64,000 nt of DNA from Serinus canaria (Eukaryota; Chordata; Aves; Passeriformes; Fringillidae). The notes below the pieces were generated by a model that saw only the letters and a program-made list of their open reading frames with translations, searched no databases and was not told the origin of the DNA. The stretch lies in contig NC_066314.1 in the NCBI RefSeq assembly GCF_022539315.1, positions 46,437,180 to 46,501,179 of the forward strand, written 5' to 3'. A program made the translations under genes and the position numbers. Shown here one piece after another: positions 11,976 through 26,960 of the stretch (the first letter of the stretch is position 1; each line of letters opens with the position of its first letter).

Positions 11976-12046
11976 AAATAAAAAAAAAAAATACGAGATA
12001 GGTAGGAACTCGTGACAGCATGAGCTCTTTTACTGAGAAGGTGGGT

Positions 12047-12062
12047 GGCTCTTAAAAGAGCC
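12047..12062 (-). terminator. Histone mRNA 3' stem-loop (H2B)
   Basis: On the minus strand the element is GGCTCTTTTAAGAGCC, 30 bases after the H2B stop. AAAAGAGCTC follows at about 12033-12024 as a likely U7-binding element. Confidence 0.95.
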
Positions 12063-12092
12063 TTTGGGTTGAGAGTGACGGTCCGAGGCGCC

Positions 12093-12742
<650 letters not shown>

Positions 12743-12763
12743 GGCCGAGCTCGGACGTTATAA

Positions 12764-13195
<432 letters not shown>

Positions 13196-13244
13196 GCGCC
13201 GAAGATCAAGAGCTGCGAAGTTTAAACAAGAAAAAAACCCCAAA

Positions 13245-13260
13245 GGCTCTTTTAAGAGCC
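13245..13260 (+). terminator. Histone mRNA 3' stem-loop (H2A)
   Basis: GGCTCTTTTAAGAGCC is preceded by CCAAA and followed by ACCTA. CGAAAGAGCT at 13275-13284 is a good U7 snRNA-binding downstream element. Confidence 0.95.
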
Positions 13261-13623
13261 ACCTACAAATTCAGCGAAAGAGCTTGAATTTCATTACGGT
13301 GGTAAAAGCTCGCGGGAGGTTTTGAAATGTTTATCTCAGACATTATAACTGTTAGCGCCGGGTGCAGCTCTGCGCACACAGCACCAGCCCTGCTCTGGGG
13401 CGGGGCTGACACCAGTCCCAGGAAGCAGCTCAGCCCTTCCGCAACCAATCCCTGCGCTCTATGGGCATTTTAAAAGCTACCAAGGCGCTACTACCCTCCC
13501 CCTACTAATTCAAGTGCGTCTAGCTGTTACCGGAGTAAACAGCACAGTGACCAGCAGACTGCTGTTCCCCCACACCCCTCCTCAAACCGGCGGCAGCCAC
13601 AGCATTTCAGCCCGAATGTTGGT
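13261..13623. other. Spacer between H2A and H1 3' ends
   Basis: Apart from the H2A downstream element there is nothing identified. The H2A gene and the H1 pseudogene converge on this interval. Confidence 0.5.
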
Positions 13624-13639
13624 GGCTCTTAAAAGAGGC
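13624..13639 (-). terminator. Mismatched H1 mRNA stem-loop
   Basis: On the minus strand the element reads GCCTCTTTTAAGAGCC. The other four stem-loops in the window read GGCTCTTTTAAGAGCC. The single change (position 13638) creates a C-C mismatch at the second pair of the stem, which should weaken SLBP binding. Confidence 0.85.
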
Positions 13640-13680
13640 TTTGGGTTTAAATGCAGAGTAAGACTATTTCCTCGTGGGGC

Positions 13681-14277
13681 TTACTTCTTGTGCGCTGCCT
13701 TTTTGCCTTGGCCGCTTTCGGCTTGGCTGCTTTGGGCTTCACCGCCTTCGCCTTAGCCGGGCTTTTCTCTTCTGCCACCGCTTTCTTGGGCCTGACAGCC
13801 TCTGTCACCTTGGGACTCTTGGCTGCTTTCTTGGCTGCAGGCTTAACTTTCTTGGGGCTGTTCTTTGCTGTCACCGCCTTCTCGGCGGCGCTGGCGGGCT
13901 TCTTGGCCGCCGGCTTCTTGGACTTGACTACTGTAGGTTTTTTCCCTCCTTAGGACCCTTTTCTTTTGCTTTTCTGGGTTTCTTGCTGAGGCAGAAAGAG
14001 CCAGACGCACTTATACCTCTGGTCTGCACCAGGGTGCCCTTGCTGACGAGGCTCTTGAGCCCCAGCTTGATGCGGCTGTTGTTCTTCTCCACATCGTAGC
14101 CGCCGGCGGCCAGCGCCTTCTTGAGCGCGGCGAGCGAGAGCCCCTTGCGCTCCTTGGAGGCGGACACGGCCTTGGTGATCAGCTCGGTGACGCTGGGCCC
14201 CGCGGGCTTGCGGGCTTTGGAGCCGCTCGCCGCCTTCTTCGGCTTCTTGGCGGCGGGGCCGGGGCGGTCCCGGCCAT
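13681..14277 (-). pseudogene. Linker histone H1, three single-base frameshifts
   Basis: The minus strand carries a recognisable H1: an [21 protein letters not shown] lead, the winged-helix globular domain ([18 protein letters not shown] through GTLVQT, about 14200-13985) and a lysine/alanine/proline tail with [19 protein letters not shown]. The gene cannot be read through. From the only plausible start (14277, MAGTAPAP) one base is missing near 14255-14264, a second in the T6 run at 13938-13943, and a third in the T5 run at 13700-13704, just before the expected stop at 13683-13681. Body length 597 plus 3 is a multiple of three. The end of the globular domain is also unusual ([10 protein letters not shown] against the family's GTGASGSFKL). 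No TATA box is seen upstream and the stem-loop is mismatched. All three indels are in homopolymers, so sequencing error could explain some, but the substitutions favour true decay. Confidence 0.85.
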
Positions 14278-14470
14278 TGCGGTGTAACCGGGAGCACCGG
14301 GCAGGGGCGGCCCCGGCCCCCCCCCGGTTATCGCAGAGCGGCGGGCGCTGTTTGGCCCCGCCCGCCCTGCGTGGCCGCCGCCCGGTGCCCCGCCCTCCGT
14401 CTTGAGCTTCCTCGCGTGAAATAGAATGGTTTTTTTCTATTTTATCTGTCACGAAATGGTCCTTTTTCTA
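14278..14470. other. GC-rich former H1 upstream region
   Basis: CpG-rich DNA with a C9 run at about 14318-14326. No TATA box, no CCAAT box and no AAACACA H1 box is found within about 190 bases upstream of the H1 start. That is unlike a working H1 promoter. Confidence 0.5.
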
Positions 14471-17400
14471 CATCGGTGAGGCCGTGAGAACGACTGGTTT
14501 TCGCCTGTCGATGTCTTGTCGCGAAAAGAGTTGGATTTGAGTGGCTAGGGGATAGCCGAGTCCGGCTAGCAAATGGACCTCGAGATCGCGAAAGTTTTGT
14601 TTTTCTTCGTAAGTTAGAAATTTTTCTTTAAAGTTAACGTGAGTGAGAAAACTCAGTATTAATCTTCAGTGGGTCCTTTTAACCTTAGATAAGAAAGCAA
14701 TCAGAGTCTCAAGTTTTCAAAGAGAGTGAGGTAGCACAAAGCTGAGGTTTATATCTCTGGCTACTGAAACACTTAGGTATCATTTTTTTCCTTTACTTCC
14801 AAAGTTTCCAGCGTGGAACGCCACGCTTCTATGTATGAAGCATGAGACAGCACGTACTTTATCTCCCTCTTTGAAACACGTTCCTATTGTTAACGTAGCA
14901 AAAGGCTCTGCAATATCAGTGGAATAATTTGGGGACCTGAACACCAAAGATTAAAAAGTTTGTGTTAGACCACAGAGCTTCATGTAAGTCTCTGGTGCAC
15001 AGAAACAGATCACACTCTAAATGAAGCACACAGTGCTAAATCTGTAAAATTGGTTCATGTAATTCATTAACATGGAAAAATAAATGGACAGATCTCGAGT
15101 CTGCAAGAGATGTCAGAGCACCATTCTATTCATATTTTGATCTGAAGCTGGAAAGAAAAACCACAATTTTTACTCACTGCCCTTTTTCTGTGTTACAGAT
15201 CATGTCCCAGCAGTTTCTGTACATAAAAGCTTTGGCTGCAGCGCAAAGTGAGGCAAAGCTCTTTATGCACGTTGTGGTGACTACTCCATTAGCATGTATA
15301 CATTCTTACCAGCTACAGCTTTGGGTATAGTTTTGTGTCTCTGTCAGGAGTTACTAATTCATTCACCTTGAAGTTTAATGGCCATCAATAGTTTAGCAGG
15401 GTCAGACTGCTGCATTTGTTTTTATACCTCACATAAACAAAATGCACTCGAATAGTTTAGGTATGATGCTGACCAGTTAGGATCAACTTTCCTTTTTCTT
15501 TTTCAACAAGATAAAAAATCTGTGAGTGGAAAAATACTACCTCACTTCTCTATTTCATTCCACCAAAGAACAGTAAAATGAACCTCTTGAAGATTTTGGA
15601 AGACTCTTCATCTTCAATTAATTCACAAAGTGTGATTCAAAAAAACATCATGTAGGCACTTTGATGTTTTCTTGTATAATTATGGTAAAAAAGACTTTAA
15701 GAAAATAAACGAATTTTTCTTGCATTTTTGTTTTCTTTCTAACTCCTCCTTGCCATCGAGGTCCCCTAACTGAGGAATTATGATGTTATGATCAGGCAGA
15801 GAGTGCCAATAAGACAGAAAATTCAGCAAATCTGGATCTGGGCTTTCAAACCATGTTGGAAGTGGGATGGCTTATAGAGTAAGGTTCACTGGAAATTTTA
15901 CAAAGCCAAGAGAATTTGACTGTGTGACATTTACTCCACGTAGCAGTAGGGGGGCATAAAGAATTGAAGAGTGAAATTGTTGATGTCCCTAAAGTTTCCT
16001 GCAATCAGGTAGGTGGATGACTGTGTGTCTGCTCTGATCCATTTAGGTGTAGTAGAATCCTGGATGTCCTTTAAAAGCTAAATGTGTTACAGTGTCTAAG
16101 CAGGGTTTTGTACTCAGCAACCCTGCAATCACCAATGCCAATACTTGTGTTGGGACAGAAGCCTTTCTACCTCCCCCATTCTTTGCATATCTTATTTTAT
16201 AAGAGTAATAATGCATCACAATAGCACTCTTCCCTCCAGCCTGTAATATAGTATTCCCAAGACTGTTTTCCTTTACCCACACAGCTGGCACACAGCTGTA
16301 TGCCTAAATCCTGTATAGTGGTGCCAAGGACAATACCAACCATCTCCAGAGGAAAAGCTTCTCAGGATGTGCCACTGCAACACTGCCACACATTGCAGTA
16401 GTCTTCATCTCACTCCACTTTTGTCTCCACCATTCTCTATCAAATGTTAAATTGAGCAGCTTGAGGCTAAATTTTGTAATTGCTTTAGGGGCTCCTACTT
16501 ATTTGATTTTCCTCTTCTGTTTTTATTCCAATATTCCCTTTCCTTATTTGTACAAAGATTATATAATCTCATGACCATTTTATATACAAGCAGTCAAGTC
16601 ATTTTTATTAGGAGAAGGATGCAGAAGGATAAGAGAATAATCCAGCCCTACAAGGAGACAGGAATACAGCATCACCTCATAGAGTAGTAAATACACAAAG
16701 ACTGTGGTTCATGGCTCACCCTCCTCCCCCAAAAACTGCTGTTTCTTGTGTGATTAGCACCACAAAAACCTGAAGTTGTGCACCAGAGATCATTACTCCA
16801 GTCATGGTCAAACCTAATTAAGGTACAGTAGCAGTACATATTGCTCTGCAATGCAGACATGAAAAACAACAGCTAGGAAGGATCCTTCCTGGGAGAGATT
16901 CTCCCTCTCTCTTGTGCATTCACCATCACAATTACAGCCAGCCTTGCTGCCTCACCCTAGAAGAGGTGAAATCCAGAACAGCAGGATCTCAGTGGCATTC
17001 CAGGCTGTTGGTCTCTGCATACACTGCCAGTATGGACAGAGATCTCTGGTAGAGCAGCAAGAATCTGCCAGCAAATCCTACAGAATGAGATTTTTTTTTT
17101 TTTTTTGCAGGTGCTACCAATGTGAGCCAGCTTGCACTGCAAGAGATCAGCTCTGAAAGCCCCTTAGACCCCTTCCCAGACAGCAGGGAAAGTATAGATT
17201 ATTGTAAGCAGTAACAAATGCCTATTAACTTCAAAAAATATATAGTAATCCTAACCAAACTTAGTGCCTGCTAGCAAACTAAAAAAATTGCAAAATCAGG
17301 GTAGCTTTCCAATTATTGCATGTCCCTTTTGTGATATTTGGCTCTAGGGTACAAAGCTGAGCGGCCATCATAGATGACATTAAAAGGAAAAGGACCTTAC

Positions 17401-20400
17401 AAAGGTCCAATGTTCAGCTGCTTGGACTCATACTGAGGAGAATTCTTCTTAAACTCTTTCTCCTAGTCTTCTCCTTCCTTATGACTTTTCCACATGAACA
17501 CCTAACTGCACTGCATTTCACATTGCCATGGCTTTCCCAAATATGTGAAGCCCATCTCTCTTTTGGAGATAGGAGAACTGAGAGTCATTCACAATTCTCA
17601 AAACTATGGTTGCTCGGATCCTCCCATTTTAGTTTGATTCACATTTTCTACCCTTCTCCTGCTGAGGCCCAGCTGTAGGTGTTATTTCTTAACATTTCCT
17701 GTCAGCAGAAAGAAAGGTTCAGAGATGATTAATCTAAGTTCATAAAGAAAAAAAAAATGTAATTAATTTTTCTGCTTATTTTAACTTTTAAGGTGCCACA
17801 AACCTCAGCTCCCTGCCATATACACACAGAAGCAAGGCCAAGAAGTCAGCTGCAGGTGGGATCAGGATGAGGCCTGGAGAGGGTCTCTGGGCTCAGCCCC
17901 AGCTCCAGGCATTGGATGCTCCCTGGAACAGTGGGACCATGGCCAGGCAGGGCTGTGGGGAGCTTGAGACTGGCCCTATTTCTGTGTTGCTGGGATAGGA
18001 GCTGATGGCTCCAGAGGAGCTGGAATGGCCCCTTGGGACCAGAACAGGGTTGGGGTAGCCCCAGGAAATGCTGGGCAGGGGTGGCAGGGCTGGTGGTGCC
18101 TGACAGTCCCCTCCTTGGTGAAGCAGGGACTGTGAAAGGCTCTCAAAGCTAGTGGTTCAGCGGCTCTCCAGATCCAGACAACAGGGAGCACTTTTGGCCA
18201 AGTTGCATGCAGATGTTTGATTTCAGTCCTAGTGGAGACAGAAGCAGATTTCAGTTATAACAAAACTCTACTGCCACTTGCACTTATCATTGACACTGGA
18301 AGTACTCACCAGGTTTAGGTGTAGGATGGCCAGGAACAACAGTTCCTGCACCTCAGTTTGGCAATTCCCAACTCTTCTGCCATCAAACACATAAAAATGT
18401 GGGAATGGCTTGGCTCACCTTCTGTAGGGCCCAGAGCAGTCAGTTGCATCTGGAACACCCTTTCTCCTTCATTTCAGCACCCTCACAAAGAAACATGTCA
18501 AGAGCAGCCAGCTTCAGTTTCCAAAACGTCCTTCTAAAATAATAGCATTTCCATCATCCCATGCAGCAGTCACAAAACCCAAAGGGGACAGCAGGAAGAG
18601 CAGTTTGTTCCACCTTTCAGCTGCTGTCTGGAGAAAATCCTGGCCCACAGTTTTGGTTTGGGTGGCAATGTGCCCATCTCCCTACCAACTCCTGTCGGGG
18701 ACTCGCATCTTTTCCCATCCCACTCTGAACCATGGCATTCACATCACTTAGGCACTTTTTATTTCCTCTGAGGCAGCTGGTCTTAAACTTCTGTCTGACT
18801 GCAGCTCTTGTGGTTCACTGGCTCCCCTTTGGTGCCCACCCTGGTCAGGCAGAGAACAACCACCTGCAACTCCTCCATTTCCTGCAGAGAATCCAGGAAG
18901 ATGAGCTACCACCTCACAAAAACAAGCTCATAATGGCTCAGAAGAGGTGGACAAGTAGCCTAGAAGGAGAAGAGGTTGCCCCCTCTCCCATCCCTGTGTT
19001 GCTGGAGGTCAGGGATTAAAGATGATGTTCCCAGCACTTTTCTAGAGGACACTGGGATGCAGAGCTGGTAAAGGAAAGGAGCACTTTGGCACAGATGTCC
19101 AGCAGCTCAAATGCTGCCCTGAGCTAAAAGCAAAAGTAGCAGCTGGTATCACTGCACCTGGGAAGATGGGAAATGCATGAATTTGGGCAAGCAGGCAAAT
19201 TCAGAGAGGAGCTAGAGGAGGAGGAATGCTTCTGGTGGGCTGCTTCGCCACCTTATTTTTCAGCATATGCAAGGTCTGTTATGTAAAGTGCTTAGCTGTG
19301 GGATCCTGAATACATCCATGTCTCTTGTTCCTTTTTCACAAACTCTTCTGGCAGTTTTGAACTGATGAACAGATTCTGAGGGTTTTTTTTTTTAAACTAC
19401 CTTCAAGAAGCAATATTCTTTCCTTATTGCTGACATCTATTCAAATGAGGATTGCTATGACAGCTGTCCAATCACTTCCACATTAATAATCTAAAAAAAA
19501 AAAAAAAGACATTGTGTTCCAGAAGCCTTACAAGGGAAATATTCTTGTTGGCTTACAGAAACCTTTTCTTTTCCAAGAAATATAAAGAGAAGAATGCAGT
19601 ATGATATATCTTAAACATGGGAAAGTCTCAACCATCAAAGGCCCAGAACAAGGGAATTTAAAACCATGACCTGATCAGTATTATAAAAGCTGTGCCAGGT
19701 CAGAGGGTCACTTCAGCAAGCAAACACTCATCTGAAACTAAGGCCACCTCCATTCACTGTTTGTCCTGCCCACGAGGTAATGAGCAAACCATTGGCTTCC
19801 TCCCTGCCTCTGCTTCAGGTGAGAACAGGAACCTCCAAAGTTCATTGAAAATGCTGTAGAACAGCAAGGAAATGAATTGTCTGTAGCTCCATGTCGATAA
19901 TCAGAGCTCCTGGATCCAAACTGATGTGGTTTTTGGTTTGCATCAGGAAATGCGTCAGCCACCATATGCTTCCCGAAATATAAAAAGTGGTGAGAAGTAG
20001 GCGGCCTGATCATCAATGCCTACTTGCAATCCACCATGCTATGGAGGAAAAGATCCCTACTGAGGAGCAGATTTTAGGGAAAGAGACTGCTGCTCTCTAG
20101 GCTCCCTCATGACCACTGGCTGTGGGAAGACCTGCCTACAGAATGGCTGAAGAAGGAAGAGTTCCAGGTGCAATGATTGCTGTGTGCTGAAGCTAAAGGG
20201 AGAAGGATGCTCCTCTTCAGACATCACTGTAAAGAGGCACAAAGCACAGCAACATGTTTGCTTTCTGAGATCCCATACAGCTCCCTGACTGCACCAGGTT
20301 CAAGGAAGGGCTGACAGGAAGAGAACATATTCACCCTTTCTGCCCAGTTTCAGTTCTCCAAGTCTGCAGAGCTACTTCACATGTGAAAACATTTTTTTCT

Positions 20401-23400
20401 AGAGCTATACAAGCTCACTACAAAGTGTGAACCTGATCTGAACAATCACTAGATGTCTGATGTGCTGCAAATATAAAATAATACCCAGCCTAGAGGGGAG
20501 CCCTAGGATACTACAAGAGATATTAGTAAAAATCTGATTTTGGTATCAAGAATGAAATTTGTCCTTAAAGGCAGAGTCCACAAACACTTTTCAAAGCAGG
20601 TTTGTTCAAATACAGAGACTTGATTCATGATGGGCATAAACGCCATCCCAACAGCCATATATCTCCTGCTGAATACTGAGTTGAGTATGGATGCAAGCAG
20701 TGGTACCTGCATGACAAATATTTGAGAGGTACAGAAGGCCACACCGCACGCTCACAGCCAGATGCCCATTTCTCTTTGGATCTAGAGGAGATCCATCCCT
20801 CTCATGCAACTGTTCTGTCATTCAGAATTGTTCCCAAATCTTGCTGGTGTCAACAGGGTCAAAAAGTACCTGAAAAAAACGTGAAAAGAATGGGCAGAGA
20901 TGCACCACTGCCACACACAGTTTTCCACAACAGCATCTCCTGCTCATTGCAGGACAGCAAGGGCTGGTTCAAGGGACCCTCTCTGGCCCAGAGCAGTGTC
21001 TGAAATTTGAAACTGGAACGTAAACCTAGTAAACCCATGGGACGTTGAATGAGGCAGGAAAAGGATAAAGAATTGCTGTCCATAATTGGTCACATATTAT
21101 AGAGCAGGCGCTTGGAAGAGATGGACTGAAGGAGCTTTTGGGGATGACTTTTCTTCTCCTGGCTCTAGAGGGAGCTTCAGAGTGTGAATAAACTGACTGG
21201 GAGAACCTCCAAAGAGGGCTGGCGTGGGGAGCTGCTCCTCTGTGCCCCAGAGCCTTGTGCCACACAGCCTGCACTCAACGTGTAACCAAAGCTGGCTGGC
21301 AAATCACAGCTGAGCTGCTCTCTTTAAATGCATGGCAGGAATTCACTCTCCACGTCCAAATAAATGCTTGATCTCTGCAAGCACTGCTAACAGCGTTTTG
21401 ACAAGGCAATTTAGGAAGGTGTTCTTGTTACATGAATGCTTGCTCACAAAGCAGGCACAGTCAGTGTGCTTGGCTAATTTTCTGCTTAAATGGAACTAAC
21501 AAGATGTGTTCTCATCCCACGGGCTTTCCTGTTCCCCTCCACCCTGCTCTGCTCTTTACAGCTTTCTTCAAACCCAGCTGAGGACCCACACACACCTCTG
21601 ACCAGAGCCCAGAGCAGCCTGTCACATTCTGGAATGCTTTCAAAAAAATTCATTTGGATCTGCTGGTAAGGTTACTAAAAGCTGACACAGCCCTTTTGTT
21701 CCAATTTGCTTTCTTTGTTTTAGTTTTGGCCTATTCTAGTTTCTGCTGATTCTGAATTAATACCTTGCTGCGAAAAGTTAAGATTTGACTTTGATACAAT
21801 TGAAAAAGAAAATAAAAGGAAAAAAGGCAGCTTTTAGCTCCAGGGTCTAGTGGTTAAGGTTGAAAGTACCAAGCATGGCAGAAATCTGTTAGAAAGATGG
21901 TATATAAGTGTAAATTTACTCAAATTTTCTCAGTTATTTGATCAAAACAGTGTTAGTAAAGGAAGTGTTTATTTGAAACTCCAGCTTCAAATGTTACACA
22001 TTTTTGTTCAAATGTTACATCAAAGTAGCTGCAGACAGCTTCAGATCGACATTTCTGCCATATATCCCTTCTGCTGGAGAGACCAGGAGCAAAAAACCAG
22101 TCCTTTCTGCCAAAATCCCCTGAAAGGAAGAGAGCTGAGGCAATAAAACATCCTTCCTTCCCTTTTCTGGTCACCTGCTCCCACAGAGTGCCCTCAGGCA
22201 TTTCAAGAGGATGTGGTTGGATGGGAAAGGGTGGAGCAGAGGTACCATTTTTGGCCAGGGTCATTGTGAAACACCTGCTGTGCCCCTTCCACCATCCAGC
22301 CCAAGCACTTTGCAGTCACCAACAGAGGGGCAGCAGAGCACAGCAGGCAGTGGGATCAGGCCTCCACCAGCTTGCAGAACCACCCAGCGAAGGTCTGACT
22401 TACTCCACACATCTGGAGATCCCTGATAAGCTAAGATGCACTCCAAGCAGGCTCCTGGAACCTACTTAATGACCCAGCAGATGTACTTTCATCTGGGCAA
22501 GTGCACTAATGGCACTAGGAGCCTTTCAGCCCTTGACACTTTTCTCCCATCCAGCTCTCATTCCCACCTGCTCACCTTTGCTGGAGCTGGTCTTTCTAAT
22601 TATCAGTGGGAGAGAAGACCAGCAGTCTCACCAGAGGGATGTTTGTGAGTGTCAGCAGGGACAGGAGCAGAGAGCAGAATGCTGTGGTAGGGCCATTTCC
22701 TAGGAAACAGTGTTTCTTTTTATAATACACATCTCTTCTCTAACATCATATTGACATCTGTAGCTCCTCATGTGAAGTCCATACTTTCTGGGTATGCACC
22801 TTATTATAGGGGTGGGTTATGGGGAAACACTCTCTTTAAAGGGTGAAAGAGCCCAGGGATGATTTCTGTGAGAAACCATCCTCAGCCAAGACCAACATCT
22901 GATCTTGAGTGAAGTGCAGATCTTTCAGTGGGCATGAAATTCTGTGAGGGAACAGTCTAAGAAAAATGAGTTGTTTCTTCTGCACCCTCATCAGGTCCTT
23001 GCCCACAGACTGAGCATTGCAGGAATTTCTGACAGTGTTTTGCAGCTGAGTATATTGAAAGAAGAGAACTGGGAAAGGAAGGAGAGCATCCAGAACTATG
23101 TTGTCATCTGGACCCTTTTTTTCCTTTTCTTTGTTATTTCACTTTTACCAAAACTCTCTGGCCTAACAAGGACATATCTACAGGCACAAATTCTAACACA
23201 GATGCAGTCACATGAAAAAACGAGTGCCTAGTCTATTTGGGAATGTGAGAAAAGAACTCTCCGTCAACTGCAAACGCTTGCCAAGGCAGATGGGCTCCAA
23301 TTCAAGCATACGCTTGCTAAAACAAAGGGAAGGGCTAAAGCACAGTTTCCTTCAGTGTCAAAGCTCACCTTCCTGTTAACATGCAGTATGTACAGATTGC

Positions 23401-26400
23401 AACAGACCAGAACTGCATATTTAGACATCTTTAAAATGGTGTTTTCTCTTTTCATGTCTGTGACAGGTTGAAATAACTCTTCCATGCTATTTATTTTTCA
23501 TTCATGTTTCATCTCCTGTAGGTCCGCCCCTGAAAAAACATTTGACACACTATTCACACCTATTTTAACATAATTGAAAACTAAGTTGCTGTTGAAATGA
23601 ATAATCCTAGACTTCTCCTCTCCCTGCCTGCTGCTTCTCAGTCTCAGCCCTTTTTAAAGTCAACTCCAGCAATCGTGTGGCTACACATCCCGCAAATTCA
23701 ACAGGAAAGCCTCACCATTCAGTTACAGCTAGATAGCTTTCAGTTTAGATAGGTCAGGGGCAAAATCAGAGCTTCCCTGTCAACAAATAGTCCTGAAGAG
23801 CAAGAATCCACCAAAGAAGAAACTAGATGCCCTATCTTCGAGCGCACCTGCTCAAAAGAAGTGTCCCCAGGACCACAGGCCCTGTGTCAATAAAGACACA
23901 CATCACTTCGGACTACCACTGAGTGCCATCAAAAAAGTCATTTTTCCTGACCCCATCAAAGAATCTTTGATTAAAACTGGCCCTGGTTCAGCATGGAAGG
24001 CAGCATCAGGAGTGGAACTTAGGCTGTTCCTCCCCAACACCTTCACCACCACTGCCCTCTGGCCACATCTGTATGGCACAACTGCCAGGCAACAGCAGGC
24101 AGCAGAACAGAGGATCCAAGTGATCCTTTCTTTCTGATTGCTGATTGCTGGGCAGGCACTTCAGGAGAACAAGAGGGCTGTTTCTCAACCATTGTGGTGC
24201 CTATGGTTAAGAAACAGAGTAAAACCACAGGGTGATCACTCCTTTTGCAGCATGTTTTTATGTACTGGGAAGGAGAAGGGATGGGAATTCAGAGCAGAGA
24301 TCTTGCTGTGGGGCTGCTTCCCTTTTATGGATTTTCCCAAAGGGCTGGAATTTTAAAAGTACCCTGGCCTTGAATGGAGCAGTTGGCTGGCTGATAGCTC
24401 CCCTGGCTCTAGATGTGTAGTGGAGGGAAACTTAAGTCATCAAACAATTGGCAGCTCCAGCTAGAGTAAAGTCAGTTTCTATTTCAGGGAAAGGAAAGGC
24501 AACTGTTCCCTGCAGGGAATGTCTGCACTAGCTCAGAGCCAGGAATAGGCTGCGATTTTTAAACTTTTTTTCCACCCTACACTTCAGGAAAAGTGAACAC
24601 ACAATGTTCATTCGCAGGGATAGTTTCCTGAGCATGATGTGTGCTCACTGTCCCACAGGTCACTTTCCAGTGTGTCATATCCTTCTGCACAAGGGAGAAC
24701 AGGAAATGGCAAACTCCCAGTATGAGGCAAAGCCTTCCCATCGCAGCAATTGGTCCACAGGAGCTATAAATTGGTCTCCTCCAGAAACAGATCAAAATTT
24801 GTCTTCTGGGAAGGTGGCTGGAAACTGAAGGTAAGTTTGAACCAGTAATTTTTTTAGTGTCTCCAAGTCCTCCATTAGGAAAGTGTTTGCAGACTTTGGG
24901 CTAATGTATACCTTTAGTGCTGGGGAGATTTTTCTCTGACAGCGGGAGTTGGCTTTTTTTCCCTTTCTGCTGGCATTAATCAATATCAAAAGATTTGCAT
25001 CACTACATGGCCTCTGCTGTATATTGAATGATTGCTCTAATAATTCAGTGAGATAGTCACTGCTATTATCTGAGGCAGTTCTCAGCAACTAAATCTTCAG
25101 AACAAATTGTTAAGGCTACAGGAGGCTACAGGAACTGACATATTTAATGATCATCATATTGATCTGCTGTTAATTTATTGGTGACATGCTCATTGTTCAT
25201 TTCAATGCTGGTATCCATTTAGATTAGTGTTAGTCCTTGTGTTTCCAGTTTTATTTCTAACTCTAGTGTAAAAATAATAGGACACAGCCTCCAGTTGAGA
25301 GAAGCACAAATGACCCAATGACACCGAGAGAGACTGGGGGCATTTTCTAAAGAGCATGGGGAGTGTCTTAAAAGATCTGTATGAGATTAATTAGGACAAG
25401 CCAGCAGAAGGGGGAAAGATTGAAGTGAGAATTATTTATGAATACTCTTCCAGATGGAAAGACTATGGTACAAAGTTTTCTCCTTCTGAAACATGAGGAT
25501 TCTGCAGAATGAAGCCCCAAGGATCCTAGCCACACAGTGTGACTTTATGAGGGACCAGGCACCTTCAGGTCCCACAGTACAGAAGATTTAGAAGTAAAAA
25601 GGTGCCTGCAGCAATGAATAGTTTTGCTCACTTGGCTTAGTGACAGGGTCTTTCTGCTACAGAGACTCCTTTTGGCTGTGAGGGCATTATGGGCTCCAAA
25701 CAGCCTCTCAGCTCTAAGGCTGGACCTTGCTAGGTGCAGAGGCAGCACAGCTGTGTGCACAATGCAGCGTGGTGAAGCACAGAAACTCTGCTCCCACCAG
25801 ACAATCAGCTACACCACTCCTGCTAGCTCTGCTGTCTCAGGTTCCCTGTAAGCAGGATTGAAGTTGCTGGCTTCCTTTGTAGAGCATTTTGCAGCCCTAG
25901 AGCAACCTGAAAATATTTATTGGAACATTTCTTTCTGCACTTGTGGCAATGAACAGAGACAGCAAACAGAGACTGTCTAGCACAGAAACACTGAAGATTA
26001 ATCTCCTAGAAGCAAAGCCTCTCCCGCTACCTTGCCAGGGGAGGTTTTCCAGACCCAGCAGTTTTGAAGCCTTTTCTGTTCACAGGCCTCTGTATTTCCC
26101 CTGTTTTCCCATCTGCAAAGGAGTGCACACTAAAAATGGGCCTGCTTTTCTGATGTGCCTTTCATGACTCTTATTGACAAGGTTTAGAGGTCTCCCTGCC
26201 ACTGTAACTGGGTATTTATGACCACAGGTTGGACTAAGCACCACAGAACAATAGTTCCCATCTTTGTTCATACACTGACACCAGGTCACAATAGGGAAAA
26301 AAAAAACCATGCTGTGGGGCCTTGAGTTGCTGAAGCTTAAAGAAAGGAAGGATGTTCACGATACCCGTCCAAGGCATTAATAGACTCCTCACCTCCTATA

Positions 26401-26800
26401 TGGAAAATCCAGATTCCACTCAGCAGCTTCCCTCTGTCCTCCTTTAACAGGAAATCACCCCTAAACAAAAACCTGGGATGGTGGCTTTCACCTCCTTGGA
26501 GTCTGACCTTTCTTGTGAAAGATGTCCTTCTATATTGCAGATCCTCTGAATCCCATCAGGGGGACAACAGATTAGTTCTGGCAGCATTGCTCTTCTGAGC
26601 ACTGAGTCACCTAAATCTCCTGGGAATTTCTGTCCTCAGGGTTTCAAAAGACCTTTTGTGTCTTCACAGAGATAATGGTAACAGCACCTCTGACCCCAGT
26701 CCTTAGGATATTTCAGTTTTTGCAGGGATTAAGAAAAACATTTTAAAGTTTCTCTGTCTGAAAGTTGCAGTGGAATACGTAATTAAATGTGCACATTGAT
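14471..26800. other. Intergenic region, no gene identified
   Basis: About 12 kb of mostly unique, AT-leaning sequence lies between the histone cluster and APOLD1. Open frames are all shorter than about 105 codons and overlap on both strands with no family resemblance. Short A/T runs occur (17092-17106, 19382-19394, 19494-19507). The noncoding first exon and promoter of APOLD1 may lie here, but I cannot place them. Confidence 0.5.
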
Positions 26801-26840
26801 GTGGGTATGTGTGTGTACGTGAGTGTGCACGTGTGTGCAG
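26801..26840 (+). repeat. Imperfect TG-rich microsatellite
   Basis: An interrupted GT tract (GTGTGTGTACGTGAGTGTGC and similar) lies about 145 bp upstream of the APOLD1 coding exon, probably inside its preceding intron. Confidence 0.7.
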
Positions 26841-26960
26841 ATGGAAAACCTTTCTTGTAGCTGTACAAGCAACAAAAATTTGGCTGGATGCCATCCCTGA
26901 AACGGCGGTCCAGGATGAGCACGTCTCACGGGGGTTTTTTGACATAAAGCCCACCCCAGA

